Below the pieces are notes generated by a model. The model was given only the letters and a program-made list of their open reading frames with translations, was not told the origin of the DNA and made no database searches. From Lachnospiraceae bacterium (GTDB lineage: Bacteria > Bacillota > Clostridia > Lachnospirales > Lachnospiraceae): a DNA stretch of 64,000 nucleotides. The stretch's first letter is position 1. Each line of letters begins with the position of its first letter. This document shows positions 36,334 through 45,291 of this stretch, in pieces. Made by a program: the position numbers and the translations under genes. The stretch lies in contig JAFVBO010000066.1 in NCBI GenBank assembly GCA_017479935.1, forward strand, positions 1-64,000, written 5' to 3'.

Positions 36334-36367
36334 CAAAAAGGCGTTCCGTTAAAGGAACGCTTTTTTG
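36334..36367 (+). terminator. Intrinsic terminator-like hairpin upstream of purC
   Basis: GCGTTCC, loop GTTAAA, GGAACGC with six T after it. No plus-strand gene clearly precedes it; it may end a short untranslated RNA or read-through, or serve the minus strand. No purine riboswitch core was seen. Confidence 0.75.
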
Positions 36368-36391
36368 TTATAGAAACTATTCTGCATATGT

Positions 36392-36463
36392 CGTGGTGGC
36401 CTCCCCACCACGACAGTCCCAGGCTATACGCCATAGGCGGATGGCCTGGGACCTGTGCTGAGT
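36392..36463. repeat. Composite of dispersed hairpin modules
   Basis: Two hairpins: TCGTGGTGG...CCACCACGA, and CAGTCCCAGGC...GCCTGGGACCTG, the second shared with the element at 61346-61535. The end TGTGCTGAGTAGATA instead matches the end of the 138-bp family, so this copy looks like a chimera of two families. Confidence 0.7.
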
Positions 36464-36495
36464 AGATATTTTTTTATCTTTGGTGATTCTGGCAC

Positions 36496-36524
36496 TTGAT
36501 TTTTGGACACAAAAAGAATACACT
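36496..36524 (+). promoter_or_regulatory. Sigma-A promoter of purC
   Basis: TTGATT (36496-36501), 17-nt spacer, TACACT (36519-36524), 67 nt before the start codon. Confidence 0.6.
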
Positions 36525-36591
36525 CCCTGTGCATGAAAAATCGTGCTGTTTCGAATGAGAATAGTTAACGTAGAGTGAGGTGCACAAAAAT

Positions 36592-37461
36592 ATGCAGGAA
36601 TTAAAGCCCATCAAAGAAGGCAAAGTAAGAGAGATTTATGACAACGGTGATACCCTGATTATGGTCGCCACCGACCGCATCAGCTGCTTCGACGTGATTT
36701 TGAATAACCAGGTTACCAAGAAAGGAACCGTGCTGACGCAGATGTCCCGCTTCTGGTTCGACCTGACCAAGGACATTCTCCCGAACCACATGATTTCCAC
36801 GGATACCAAGGATATGCCGGAGTTTTTCCGTCAGCCTCGCTTTACGGGCAACAGCATGCTCTGCCGCAAGCTGACGATGCTTCCCGTCGAGTGCATCGTT
36901 CGCGGTTACATCACCGGAAGCGGCTGGGCCAGCTATGTAAAGACCGGCAAGGTATGCGGCATCACGCTGCCGGAAGGTCTGAAGGAATCCGAAAAGCTGC
37001 CTGAACCCATCTACACCCCCTCCACGAAGGCGGAGATCGGCGATCACGACGAGAATATTTCTTTCGAGCAGAGCGTTGCTTACTTAGAGGAGCGCTTCCC
37101 CGGAAAAGGGCAGGAGTATGCGGAGAAGCTTCGCGACTACACGCTGGCCCTGTACAAGAAGTGCGCGGACTACGCGGCACAGCGCGGCATCATCATCGCG
37201 GACACGAAATTTGAGTTCGGTCTGGATGAAGAGGGCAACATCGTCCTGGGCGACGAAATGCTGACGCCGGATTCGTCTCGTTTCTGGCCGGCGGACGGCT
37301 ATGAAGCCGGACACAGCCAGCCTTCCTTTGACAAGCAGTTCGCCCGCGACTGGCTGAAGAGCCACGAGGGCCACAACTGGCAGCTTCCGCAGGAAATCGT
37401 GGACAAGACCATCGAGAAGTATCTGCAGGCGTATGAGTTGTTGACTGGAAAGCCGCTGTAA
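36592..37461 (+). CDS. purC: SAICAR synthetase
   Basis: 289 aa. Joins CAIR with aspartate using ATP, step seven or eight of purine synthesis. The ATG at 36592 has GAGGTG at 9 nt; a GTG at 36580 overlaps that site and is less likely. Motifs: ELKPIKEGKVREIYD, VATDRISCFDVIL, ECIVRGYITGSGW and IIADTKFEFGLDEEG. It belongs to the longer PurC form (about 290-300 aa, as in yeast Ade1) rather than the 235-aa bacterial form. It is a lone purine gene with its own promoter and terminator. Confidence 0.96.
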   Translation: MQELKPIKEGKVREIYDNGDTLIMVATDRISCFDVILNNQVTKKGTVLTQMSRFWFDLTKDILPNHMISTDTKDMPEFFRQPRFTGNSMLCRKLTMLPVECIVRGYITGSGWASYVKTGKVCGITLPEGLKESEKLPEPIYTPSTKAEIGDHDENISFEQSVAYLEERFPGKGQEYAEKLRDYTLALYKKCADYAAQRGIIIADTKFEFGLDEEGNIVLGDEMLTPDSSRFWPADGYEAGHSQPSFDKQFARDWLKSHEGHNWQLPQEIVDKTIEKYLQAYELLTGKPL

Positions 37462-37481
37462 CTAAACAGGCTTGACGTTTG

Positions 37482-37525
37482 GGCGCAGGCACCCCTAGGA
37501 ATTGAGGGGATGCCTGCGCTCTTTT
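37482..37525 (+). terminator. Terminator after purC
   Basis: GCGCAGGCACCCCT, loop, then GGGGATGCCTGCGC and TCTTTT. The stem shares GCGCAGGC with the array at 171-540 and with the fba terminator. Confidence 0.85.
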
Positions 37526-37618
37526 ATGCACAGGGCCGCCCAAAGGTTATTGCCACCTGTCGGTGGCGGGCGGCCCGCGCATACGAGTAGGGTGGATTGA
37601 TATCCTCCCTACTCGATT
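37522..37618. repeat. Dispersed ~97-bp two-hairpin element, copy 2
   Basis: Differs from 3706-3802 at only a few bases. Some changes improve pairing in the first hairpin (GGGCGGCCC here against GGGCAGCCC). It lies between the purC and fba terminators. Confidence 0.88.
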
Positions 37619-37636
37619 TTAAACCTATGGGCGGAA

Positions 37637-37682
37637 AAGGCGCAGGCAACCCTGAATTTCAGAGTGTGCCTGCGCCTTCTAA
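37637..37682 (-). terminator. Terminator of fba
   Basis: GGCGCAGGCA...TGCCTGCGCC hairpin (37639-37676), positioned about 30 nt beyond the fba stop codon on the minus strand, where its left flank reads as a T-rich tail only weakly. Confidence 0.65.
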
Positions 37683-37712
37683 AGTTTAGCGCTTATTCAG
37701 CTGTCAAGCCAA

Positions 37713-38651
37713 TCAGGCCTTTCCAGCGGAACCTAAGACATCGACGATCTTGTGCTTGACGATGTCCTTGACGTTCTGGCGAGCCGGCTTTAAGTATCCG
37801 CGAGGATCGAAAAGTTCCGGATGCTCGATGAACGTCTGACGGATGCCGGCGGTGAAGCCAAGGCGAAGGTCAGAGTCGATGTTGATCTTGCAGACTGCGG
37901 AGCGGGCAGCCTGGCGAAGCTGATCTTCCGGTACGCCGATGGCGTCAACTAACTGACCGCCGTTGGCGTTGATGATCTTGACATATTCCTGAGGAACGGA
38001 GGAAGCACCGTGAAGAACGATCGGGAAACCAGGGATCTTCTTGACGATCTCGTCCAGGATGTCAAAGCGAAGCTGCGGCTTGGTGCCGGGTTTGAACTTG
38101 TAAGCGCCGTGGGAGGTTCCGATGGCGATAGCCAGGGAGTCAACACCAGTGCGGCTCACGAATTCTTCTACTTCTTCCGGACGGGTGTAAGCGGAATCCT
38201 TCGCGTCAACCTTTACATCATCCTCGATGCCCGCCAGAGCGCCAAGCTCAGCCTCGACAACGACACCGTGCGCGTGCGCGTATTCCACGACCTTACGGGT
38301 GATCTCGATGTTCTCTTCGAACGGCTTGGAGGAAGCGTCGATCATGACGGAGGTGAATCCGTTGTCGATGCAGGACTTGCAGGTCTCGAAGTCCGGGCCG
38401 TGATCCAGGTGCATAACGATCGGGATGTCGGGGCACTCGATGACAGCCGCCTCAACCAGCTTCTTTAAGTAAGAAGGATTGGCATACTTGCGGGCGCCGG
38501 CGGAAGCCTGCAGAATAACGGGGCTCTTCAGCTCCTGAGCAGCTTCGGTGATACCCTGAACGATTTCCATGTTGTTGACGTTGAAAGCGCCGATGGCGTA
38601 GCCGCCGTCATAGGCCTTCTTAAACATTTCAGCAGAGGTTACTAAAGGCAT
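37713..38651 (-). CDS. fba: Class II fructose-1,6-bisphosphate aldolase
   Basis: 312 aa. Zinc-dependent enzyme that splits fructose-1,6-bisphosphate into dihydroxyacetone phosphate and glyceraldehyde-3-phosphate. The ATG at 38651 has AAGGAG at a good distance. Landmarks are GAFNVNNMEIVQGI, the zinc-binding HLDHGPD, the EAELGALAG loop, AIGTSHGAYKF with its His ligand, and VLHGASSVP with the third His; the active-site INIDSDLR follows. Single gene, strongly expressed type of promoter on the minus strand near 38750. Confidence 0.97.
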   Translation of the reverse strand: MPLVTSAEMFKKAYDGGYAIGAFNVNNMEIVQGITEAAQELKSPVILQASAGARKYANPSYLKKLVEAAVIECPDIPIVMHLDHGPDFETCKSCIDNGFTSVMIDASSKPFEENIEITRKVVEYAHAHGVVVEAELGALAGIEDDVKVDAKDSAYTRPEEVEEFVSRTGVDSLAIAIGTSHGAYKFKPGTKPQLRFDILDEIVKKIPGFPIVLHGASSVPQEYVKIINANGGQLVDAIGVPEDQLRQAARSAVCKINIDSDLRLGFTAGIRQTFIEHPELFDPRGYLKPARQNVKDIVKHKIVDVLGSAGKA

Positions 38652-38749
38652 GTTTTTTTCTCCTTTTGAAATTTTTGCGATACAAGTCACATTGTAAGTC
38701 CCGGAGTTGACCTGAACCATTTTTTGAGTTTGTTCCGCAGTTATCAGTC

Positions 38750-38778
38750 ATTATAGCACGATGCTTAAAAATTGGAAA
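38750..38778 (-). promoter_or_regulatory. Extended -10 promoter of fba
   Basis: On the minus strand, TGC-TATAAT with the -10 at 38755-38750. The -35 (TTTCCA-like) is weak. The leader is about 95 nt. Confidence 0.6.
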
Positions 38779-38932
38779 GTTTTTCGGCAAAGAAAGACAA
38801 TTTTTTGACAAATCGCGTCCGGGAAGGATTTTCAGGAACGCCCCTTTGTGAAAATCGACCAGAGAAGACCTATTCCTGGATTTTTTGGGAAATGTGTTGT
38901 TCGAAGGGCCTGATTTCGATTAAAAATTGTGA

Positions 38933-38961
38933 TGGAAAAATGAACGCTGATCCACTATAAT
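38933..38961 (+). promoter_or_regulatory. Probable promoter of the glutamine synthetase gene
   Basis: A perfect TATAAT at 38956-38961; the -35 (TGGAAA at 38933-38938, 17-nt spacer) is poor, so an activator may be needed. The leader holds a hairpin CAGCC...GGCTG at 38991-39016. I saw no glutamine riboswitch. Confidence 0.5.
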
Positions 38962-39072
38962 CAGAGAAATCGAATATATCCTTAAAACACAGCCGTGGGC
39001 AAGAGCCCAAGTGGCTGCGTGAAATATAAGATGGAGCATTTCTTAAGTGTGAGACAGAAAGGACCGGAAAAG

Positions 39073-41178
39073 ATGAACGTATCGGAAATCTTTGGCCAGA
39101 ATGTATTTAACGATGCGGTGATGCGGGAACGCCTCCCGAAGAAGGTGTATGAGGCGGTTCGGCGCACCATCGACGAAGGGGCGGAAATGACCCGCGACAC
39201 CGCGGATGTGGTGGCGCATGCCATGATGGAGTGGGCCGTGGAGCGCGGCGCGACGCACTATACGCATTGGTTCCAGCCTTTAAACGGCATTACAGCGGAA
39301 AAGCACGATGCCTTCATCTCCAGCCCCCGCGCGGATGGAAAGATGATCCTGGAATTCTCCGGCAAGGAGCTCATCAAGGGAGAACCCGATGCATCCTCCT
39401 TCCCCACGGGCGGCCTGCGCGCGACCTTCGAGGCCCGCGGCTATACCGTCTGGGATTCCACGTCTCCGGCTTTCCTGCAGGAGAGCGCCAACGGCATGAC
39501 CCTGTGCATCCCCACGGCGTTCTGCTCCTTCACCGGCGACGCGCTGGACGCCAAGACACCGCTCCTTCGCTCCATGGAAGTGATCAACGAGCAGTCGCTG
39601 CGCATCCTTCGTCTATTCGGCAACACGACCTCCAAGAAGGTGACCCCCTCCGTGGGAGCGGAGCAGGAGTACTTCATTGTTGACCGCAAAAAATACAACG
39701 AGCGCAAGGACCTGATTTACACAGGGCGCACGCTCTTTGGCGCGATGCCTCCCAAGGGGCAGGAGATGGACGATCACTATTTTGGCAGCATCCCGGCCCG
39801 TGTCGGCGCGTTCATGAAGAAGGTGGACGAGGAGCTGTGGAAGATGGGCGTGACCTCCAAGACGGAACACAACGAGGCAGCGCCCGCGCAGCACGAGTTA
39901 GCGCCCATCTACGAGCCGTGCAACATTGCCGTGGATCACAACCAGCTGATCATGGAAACCATGAAGCGCGTTGCCTCCGACCAGGGGCTGGTCTGCCTGC
40001 TGCACGAAAAGCCCTTCGCTGGCGTCAACGGCTCCGGTAAGCATAACAACTGGTCGCTCACGACGGATGACGGCATCAACCTGTTAAATCCCGGAAAGAC
40101 GCCCCACGCCAACATCCAGTTCCTGCTGGTTTTGTCCTGCATCATCAAGGCTGTGGACGAGCACGCGGATCTGATGCGCTTCTCGGCCGCGAACGTGGGC
40201 AATGAGCACCGCCTTGGCGCGAACGAGGCGCCGCCCGCGATCGTTTCCATCTTCCTGGGGCAGCAGCTCACGGACGTCGTCAGTCAGATGGTGTCCAGCG
40301 GCGTGGCCACGAGCAGCATTCAGGGCGAAAAGCTGAAGACCGGTTCCCACTCCCTGTCCGTCTTCACCAAGGACGCGACGGACCGAAACCGCACATCCCC
40401 CTTCGCCTTCACCGGCAACAAGTTCGAATTCCGTATGGTCGGGTCGTCGGATTCCGTGGCCACCATTAACACCGTGCTCAACACGATCGTGGCCGAGGCC
40501 TTCGAGGAAGCCGCCGAGGAGATTGAGAACGCGGAGAACAAGAACTTGGCCATCCACAACGTCATCAAGAAAAATCTGACCGAGCATCAGCGGATTATCT
40601 TTAACGGAAACGGCTATTCTCAGGAATGGGTGGAGGAAGCCGAAAAGCGCGGCCTGTTAAACATTCGCTCCACGGTGGACGCGATCCCGGTGCTGCTTTC
40701 CGACAAGTCCCGCGCACTCTTTAAGAAATACCGGGTGTACACCGACGCGGAGATGGAGTCCCGCGCGGAAATCATGTACGAGACCTATGCGAAGACCATC
40801 AACATTGAAGCCCGCACCATGATCGATATGGCCAGCAAGCACATTATCCCGGCGGTGATGGGATACATCGCGGACGTGGCCTCCGGCATGGGCCATGTCC
40901 TGAACGTGATCGAGGACGCGGACGTCAGCGTGCAGAAGGAAATCGTCCTGGAGTGCTCGGATCTCTTAAGCGACACAAAGCATTTCCTCGCGAAGCTGCA
41001 GGCCGCAGTCGCCGAAGCCTCCGCGAAGCCGGAGGGCGAGGAAGCCGCGCGCGCCTTCCACGATCTGGTGGTGCCGGTGATGGCAGAGCTCAGAAGGCCC
41101 GTCGACGAGCTGGAGATGCTGGTCGACAAAGAGGCCTGGCCGATGCCGTCCTATGGCGATTTAATGTTTGACGTGTAG
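39073..41178 (+). CDS. glnA: Type III glutamine synthetase
   Basis: 701 aa, the length of the GSIII (GlnN) group, well above the 440-470 aa of types I and II. It makes glutamine from glutamate, ammonia and ATP. The GSIII N-terminal domain (GATHYTHWFQPLNG, EKHDAF) precedes the catalytic part with VGAEQEYFIVD (metal-binding Glu), NEAAPAQHELAPIYEP, GVNGSGKHNNWSL, and the RTSPFAFTGNKFEFRMVGS arginine region. The start at 39073 is chosen for AGAAAGGA upstream. It is monocistronic, ended by the hairpin at 41349. Confidence 0.96.
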   Translation: MNVSEIFGQNVFNDAVMRERLPKKVYEAVRRTIDEGAEMTRDTADVVAHAMMEWAVERGATHYTHWFQPLNGITAEKHDAFISSPRADGKMILEFSGKELIKGEPDASSFPTGGLRATFEARGYTVWDSTSPAFLQESANGMTLCIPTAFCSFTGDALDAKTPLLRSMEVINEQSLRILRLFGNTTSKKVTPSVGAEQEYFIVDRKKYNERKDLIYTGRTLFGAMPPKGQEMDDHYFGSIPARVGAFMKKVDEELWKMGVTSKTEHNEAAPAQHELAPIYEPCNIAVDHNQLIMETMKRVASDQGLVCLLHEKPFAGVNGSGKHNNWSLTTDDGINLLNPGKTPHANIQFLLVLSCIIKAVDEHADLMRFSAANVGNEHRLGANEAPPAIVSIFLGQQLTDVVSQMVSSGVATSSIQGEKLKTGSHSLSVFTKDATDRNRTSPFAFTGNKFEFRMVGSSDSVATINTVLNTIVAEAFEEAAEEIENAENKNLAIHNVIKKNLTEHQRIIFNGNGYSQEWVEEAEKRGLLNIRSTVDAIPVLLSDKSRALFKKYRVYTDAEMESRAEIMYETYAKTINIEARTMIDMASKHIIPAVMGYIADVASGMGHVLNVIEDADVSVQKEIVLECSDLLSDTKHFLAKLQAAVAEASAKPEGEEAARAFHDLVVPVMAELRRPVDELEMLVDKEAWPMPSYGDLMFDV

Positions 41179-41348
41179 AGGGAGTTGTTCATAATCCGTT
41201 CAAATTTTTTTTAAAATAGATTTACATGCGTCACATGGTTTCTTCATGTTTCTCCTTTATCATGTGAATTGTTGAAAAAAACAGTTGCAATTTTTTTCAT
41301 TCGCTCACGTCAAGTGAGCAGTTCTCCTCCCTTTATTATTAGATTGCG

Positions 41349-41381
41349 AAAAAGCCCGTCTATCGCCAGACGGGCTTTTCG
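41349..41381 (+). terminator. Terminator after glutamine synthetase gene
   Basis: AAAAGCCCGTCT, loop ATCGCC, AGACGGGCTTTT. The 170 nt before it hold only an AT-rich stretch and a small CTCA/GTGAG-type hairpin. Confidence 0.9.
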
Positions 41382-41383
41382 TA

Positions 41384-41413
41384 TTGACAGGGAAAGGCGC
41401 GGAAGAATATAAT
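41384..41413 (+). promoter_or_regulatory. Strong sigma-A promoter of the cyclophilin gene
   Basis: Perfect TTGACA (41384-41389) and TATAAT (41408-41413) with an 18-nt spacer, starting 3 nt after the preceding terminator. Confidence 0.88.
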
Positions 41414-41422
41414 AGGAAAGAA

Positions 41423-41462
41423 GCTACTCAGCGAGATGCGCCATGGATTTGTGCTGAGCAGT
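41423..41462. repeat. Minimal hairpin with ends like the 138-bp family
   Basis: GCTACTCAGC...GTGCTGAGCAGT forms a hairpin just after the predicted transcription start. Its ends resemble CTACTCAGCAC and CTGAGCAGT of the 138-bp elements, so it may be a remnant. Confidence 0.5.
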
Positions 41463-41521
41463 GAATGAAGAAACGATGTATTTGCGTGGTGCATGCAAAT
41501 TCGAAAGGAGTATGATTAAAT

Positions 41522-42052
41522 ATGGAAAAGAAAAATCCGATTGTTACCATTACGATGGAAAACGGCGGCGTGATCAAGGCGGAGCTTTATCCGGAGATTG
41601 CGCCGATTACGGTTAACAACTTTATCAGCCTGGTAAAGAAGGGCTTTTACGATGGCCTGATCTTCCACCGCGTTATCCGCGGGTTCATGATCCAGGGCGG
41701 CGACCCCAAGGGCGTGGGAACGGGCGGCCCCGGATACAGCATCAAGGGTGAGTTTAAGATGAACGGCGTGCAGAATAACTTAAAGCATGCCCGCGGCGTG
41801 CTGTCCATGGCCCGTTCCATGATGCCCGACAGCGCCGGCTCCCAGTTCTTCATCATGCACAAATCCTCCCCGCACTTGGATGGCCAGTACGCTGCCTTCG
41901 GCCAGGTGATTGAGGGCATGGACGTGGTGGACGAGATTGCCACGACCAAGACCGGCTTCCAGGATCGCCCGGTTGAGGAGCAGAAGATGAAGACGGTCAC
42001 CGTGGAGACCTTCGGCGTGGACTATCCGGAACCGGAGAAGCTGGCGCGGTAA
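41522..42052 (+). CDS. Cyclophilin-type peptidyl-prolyl isomerase
   Basis: 176 aa, cytoplasmic (no signal peptide). It speeds cis-trans isomerisation of proline bonds. The cyclophilin core is intact: FHRVIRGFMIQGGDP (catalytic Arg), GTGGPGYSIKGE, LSMARSMMPDSAGSQFFI, and HLDGQYAAFGQVIEGMDVVD. The strong promoter suggests steady expression. The helicase gene starts 21 nt downstream and is probably read from the same promoter. Confidence 0.96.
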   Translation: MEKKNPIVTITMENGGVIKAELYPEIAPITVNNFISLVKKGFYDGLIFHRVIRGFMIQGGDPKGVGTGGPGYSIKGEFKMNGVQNNLKHARGVLSMARSMMPDSAGSQFFIMHKSSPHLDGQYAAFGQVIEGMDVVDEIATTKTGFQDRPVEEQKMKTVTVETFGVDYPEPEKLAR

Positions 42053-42073
42053 ACTTTTAGAAAGAGGCAGACT

Positions 42074-44683
42074 ATGAGCGCGCAGGCGGACAATCAAATA
42101 CGGATTTCGGTGCGCGCTCTGGTGGAGTTTCTCTGCCGCAGCGGGGACATAGACCTGCGGGCGGGTGCCGGAAAAGTAACAGAAGCGATGCAGGCGGGAT
42201 CCCGCCTGCATCGTAAAATTCAGGGGCAACAAAATCTGCTTTATCAGGCAGAGGTGCCACTTTCGGAAGATGTGCTTCTGCCGGAGAGCGGAGGGCTTGT
42301 CCTGACTTTGGAGGGCCGCGCGGACGGCATTTATCAGATCTCCGGCGGCCTGCCGGGAAATCAGGATCTCTGGGTGATCGATGAAATCAAGTGCATGTAC
42401 CGGGATGTACAGACGCTGGAGGAACCCGTCCCCGTGCATGAGGCCCAGGCCAAGTGCTATGCCTTCATTTGGATGCGGCAGAAGCACCTGCGCCGGATCG
42501 GCGTGCAGATGACCTACTGCCAGATGGAAACGGAAAGTCTGCATGTGTTCCGGAAAATCTATATCCGAAAAGAGCTGGAAAGCTGGTTTACCGCCCTCTT
42601 GAACGAATATCGGAAGTGGGCGGTTCTTCTTTCCGGGGAACGGGCCGCCTTCCTGAAAAGCGTGGCAGGGCTGGAATTTCCCTTTGCCTATCGGCCCGGG
42701 CAGCGGGACATGGTGGCGGCGGTTTACCGCAGCATCGTCCGGAAGAAAAACCTGTTCGTCCAGGCGGCGACCGGCGTGGGAAAGACCATGTCCACCGTTT
42801 TCCCGGCCATCCGGGCCATGGGGGAGGGGTACGGGGAGAAGCTGTTCTACCTGACGGCCCGGAATGTGACCAGGGTTGTGGCGGAAGAATCCCTGCGCAT
42901 TTTGCGCGGGCAGGGCCTTCATTTTTCGGCGGTGACGCTGACGGCTAAAGAAAAAATCTGCCCCTTGGGCAAGCCGGAGTGCCGGCCCGATCTTTGCCCC
43001 TACGCGAACGGCCATTTTGATCGGGTGAACGATGCCCTGTATGAACTCCTGACGAGTGAGCAGGAAATTCGCCAGGCGCAGCTCCTAAAGGTTGCCGAGA
43101 ACTATCAGGTGTGCCCCTTCGAGCTGGCCTTGGACGCGACCAGTTTCACGGACGGTGTGCTGTGCGATTACAACTACGCCTTCGACCCGGATGTCCGGCT
43201 GAAACGCTTCTTTGCGGAAGGAAGTTCGGGGCGGTACCTGTTTTTGGTGGATGAAGCCCACAACCTGGCAGAGCGGGCGCGGGACATGTACAGCGCCACG
43301 CTGGTCAAGGAAGATTTCCTGACCGTCAAACGGCAGATGAAGACGGTCAGCAAAAAACTCGAAAGGCAGCTGGACCGCTGCAACAAAGTGCTGCTGGAAT
43401 ACAAGAGAGAATGCGAGAAGGTACTGGTGTTGTCCGACATTGGCCCCCTGTACTTAGGGCTCACGATGCTGTTTGCGGAGATGGAGGAATTCGGGGCGGA
43501 GCACGGCGGGTTTGACCCCGGCGAGGATTACCGGAACCTGTTCTTTGCGATCCGGCATTTTTTAAACATGTACAGCGAAATCGGCGACGATTACCGGATC
43601 TACGCGGAGCACACCGGGGAGGGAAAGTTTAACCTGACGCTGTACTGCGCGCATCCGGCCAGGCATCTGAAGAAATGTCTGGAGAAGAGCCGGCAGACCG
43701 TCTTCTTCTCGGCGACGCTCCTGCCCGTCACCTACTACAAGGACCTTTTGGGCGGAGAGGAGGAGGACTACGCAATCTACGTTCCCTCGCCCTTCCCCGA
43801 AGAAAACCGGCGGATCGTGATCTGCCGGGACGTAAGCAGCCGCTATCGGCAGCGCACGCCGGCCATGTACAGGCGTATTGCGAAGGAACTCCTTCTGATG
43901 ACAGAAGGAAAAAAGGGGCATTACCTGGCCTTCTTCCCCTCCTACGCGTTTCTGCGGCAGGTGCTGGCCTGCCTGGAGGAGACGACGGGCAGCGCCGAAG
44001 ATGCCATTGTTTTGCCGGACGGTACGGAGCTAAAGTTCCGGGAGCGGGAACGGCAGGCGGGGACAGACCTGTCCCTCTGCGTGCAGAAGGAAAGCATGAC
44101 GGAAACCGAGAAGGAAGCCTTCCTGGAAGAATTCCGCAGCGCCTCCCCGGAGAAGAGCATGCTGGGTCTGTGCGTGCTGGGCGGCTCTTTCTCGGAAGGC
44201 ATCGACTTAAAAGGAGAGCACCTGATCGGCTGCGCAGTGGTGGGTGTCGGCCTGCCGCAGGTTTGCACGGAGCGGGAGATTTTGCAGGACTTCTATCGGG
44301 AGAGAAGTGAGGCTGCTTTGACCGCATCAAGTGAAGGATTTGTCCTGGCATCGATGAGCTCTGGCAAAAAAGGATCTGCCTTGGCTTCACCCGCGGCAGG
44401 CAAAGCTATTGCCCCAGGGCAGACGGGGCTTGCGAAGCGGAACGGCTATGATTATGCCTACCGCTTCCCGGGCATGAACAAGGTACAGCAGGCCGCCGGT
44501 CGTGTGATCCGTACGATGACGGACCGGGGCGTGATCCTTCTCATGGATGATCGCTTCCTGGATCCGGAGGTGCAGGATCTCTTCCCGCGAGAGTGGAAGC
44601 ATTTCTGCGTGGCAGACGAGAGGTCCCTGAGCCAGGCGCTGCAGGATTTTTGGCGGCAAGGAACTGCCGGAGATATTTCATAA
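42074..44683 (+). CDS. XPD/DinG-like helicase with N-terminal nuclease domain
   Basis: 869 aa. Residues ~10-190 resemble a RecB-type PD-(D/E)XK nuclease: LEGRADGI, WVIDEIKCMY with the catalytic Asp/Glu-x-Lys, and HEAQAKCYAF. The rest is a superfamily 2 helicase: Walker A ATGVGKTMS near 235, DEAH at about 392, and motifs V/VI (FSEGIDLKGEHLIG, QAAGRVIRT). Four cysteines between motifs Ia and II (CPLGKPEC, LCPYA, CPFE, about 296-350) match the 4Fe-4S site of XPD/DinG proteins. It probably unwinds and trims damaged or branched DNA. A variable Ala/Ser-rich insert lies near 755-785. Confidence 0.92.
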   Translation: MSAQADNQIRISVRALVEFLCRSGDIDLRAGAGKVTEAMQAGSRLHRKIQGQQNLLYQAEVPLSEDVLLPESGGLVLTLEGRADGIYQISGGLPGNQDLWVIDEIKCMYRDVQTLEEPVPVHEAQAKCYAFIWMRQKHLRRIGVQMTYCQMETESLHVFRKIYIRKELESWFTALLNEYRKWAVLLSGERAAFLKSVAGLEFPFAYRPGQRDMVAAVYRSIVRKKNLFVQAATGVGKTMSTVFPAIRAMGEGYGEKLFYLTARNVTRVVAEESLRILRGQGLHFSAVTLTAKEKICPLGKPECRPDLCPYANGHFDRVNDALYELLTSEQEIRQAQLLKVAENYQVCPFELALDATSFTDGVLCDYNYAFDPDVRLKRFFAEGSSGRYLFLVDEAHNLAERARDMYSATLVKEDFLTVKRQMKTVSKKLERQLDRCNKVLLEYKRECEKVLVLSDIGPLYLGLTMLFAEMEEFGAEHGGFDPGEDYRNLFFAIRHFLNMYSEIGDDYRIYAEHTGEGKFNLTLYCAHPARHLKKCLEKSRQTVFFSATLLPVTYYKDLLGGEEEDYAIYVPSPFPEENRRIVICRDVSSRYRQRTPAMYRRIAKELLLMTEGKKGHYLAFFPSYAFLRQVLACLEETTGSAEDAIVLPDGTELKFRERERQAGTDLSLCVQKESMTETEKEAFLEEFRSASPEKSMLGLCVLGGSFSEGIDLKGEHLIGCAVVGVGLPQVCTEREILQDFYRERSEAALTASSEGFVLASMSSGKKGSALASPAAGKAIAPGQTGLAKRNGYDYAYRFPGMNKVQQAAGRVIRTMTDRGVILLMDDRFLDPEVQDLFPREWKHFCVADERSLSQALQDFWRQGTAGDIS

Positions 44684-44873
44684 ATGCATGGGGAATGGCC
44701 CGATAGGGCCAGAACCCCATGCATTCCAGTTTCCGGAAGTTTCATGAATGCATGGGGAATGGCCTGAAAAGGTTTGAACCCCATGCAATTTAGCTTTCGA
44801 GAACTTCTCAAATGCATGGGGAATGACCGCAAAAGGCCGAAAACCCATGCAATGAAGCCTCCGGAAGCTCTAC
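44684..44873. repeat. Tandem array of three 64-nt hairpin units
   Basis: Units start at 44684, 44748 and 44812, immediately after the helicase stop. Each has TGCATGGGG...CCCCATGCA (the third slightly shorter) enclosing an inner stem, GGCCC/GGGCC in unit 1 and GGCCT/AGGTT in unit 2. It may act as a terminator but has no T-tract. The period equals that of the arrays at 1-540, though the sequence is unrelated. Confidence 0.88.
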
Positions 44874-44895
44874 ATTTTTGAAGGCAGGCTTCAAC

Positions 44896-45135
44896 GTGAG
44901 TCAAAAAGCGGGTAGGAGGCAGAGATTATATCCATTTGCGGTCATGTGGAGGAGGCCATAGAACCATTGCGCGAAAAAAATCTGCTTTAGGAGCAAAAAG
45001 CTCCATGTTTGAGCGCAGCGAGTTGGAGATTTTTGCGACTGTTCTTTGCAGATTTTTTGAGCGTTAAATGGTTCTGGCCGACGGAAGACAGACCGCAAAG
45101 GATATATCTCTGCCTCCTATCCGCTTTTGACGTAC
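44896..45135 (+). repeat. Long-hairpin element family, copy B
   Basis: 240 nt, same ends as copy A (GTGAGTCAAAAA and TTTTGACGTAC). Stems: GGAGGCAGAG/CTCTGCCTCC, TTTGCGGTC/GACCGCAAA, AGAACCAT/ATGGTTCT, AATCTGC/GCAGATT. The conserved loop blocks GGAGGAGGCCATAGAACC and TGGTTCTGGCCGACGGAA are present. It lies upstream of the sigma-like gene's promoter. Confidence 0.88.
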
Positions 45136-45202
45136 TTTAGGCTGGCAATAACCTGGCAGCTCCATGCTCCGCAGAAGATATGCGCGCCCCGCAACGTTCA
45201 AC

Positions 45203-45231
45203 TTGCTTTTTGGAGAGCACTGTGCTATGAT
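45203..45231 (+). promoter_or_regulatory. Sigma-A promoter of the sigma-like gene
   Basis: TTGCTT (45203-45208), 17-nt spacer, TGC-TATGAT (-10 at 45226-45231). Confidence 0.65.
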
Positions 45232-45291
45232 GTTCGGAAATGAATACAATATACTGTACTGGAAGCAGTACAATGAAGGGAAAACAGATAG

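Noticed and set aside
36276..36461. 61-residue frame upstream of purC
   Set aside because: GGGAGG is only 2 nt from the ATG, and the frame reads straight through a terminator and a repeat.
36100..36591. Purine riboswitch before purC
   Set aside because: The conserved core of the purine aptamer is missing; the terminator there is preceded by no matching fold.
38962..39072. Glutamine riboswitch before the glutamine synthetase gene
   Set aside because: Only a simple hairpin is present; the conserved loops of the glnA aptamer are not seen.
41263..41380. Small RNA between glutamine synthetase and cyclophilin genes
   Set aside because: Only a terminator hairpin and AT-rich DNA; no promoter placed to make a separate RNA.
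41780..43015. Long minus-strand frame of 411 codons
   Set aside because: Antisense to the cyclophilin and helicase genes, His/Arg/Pro-rich composition typical of a GC-rich shadow frame.
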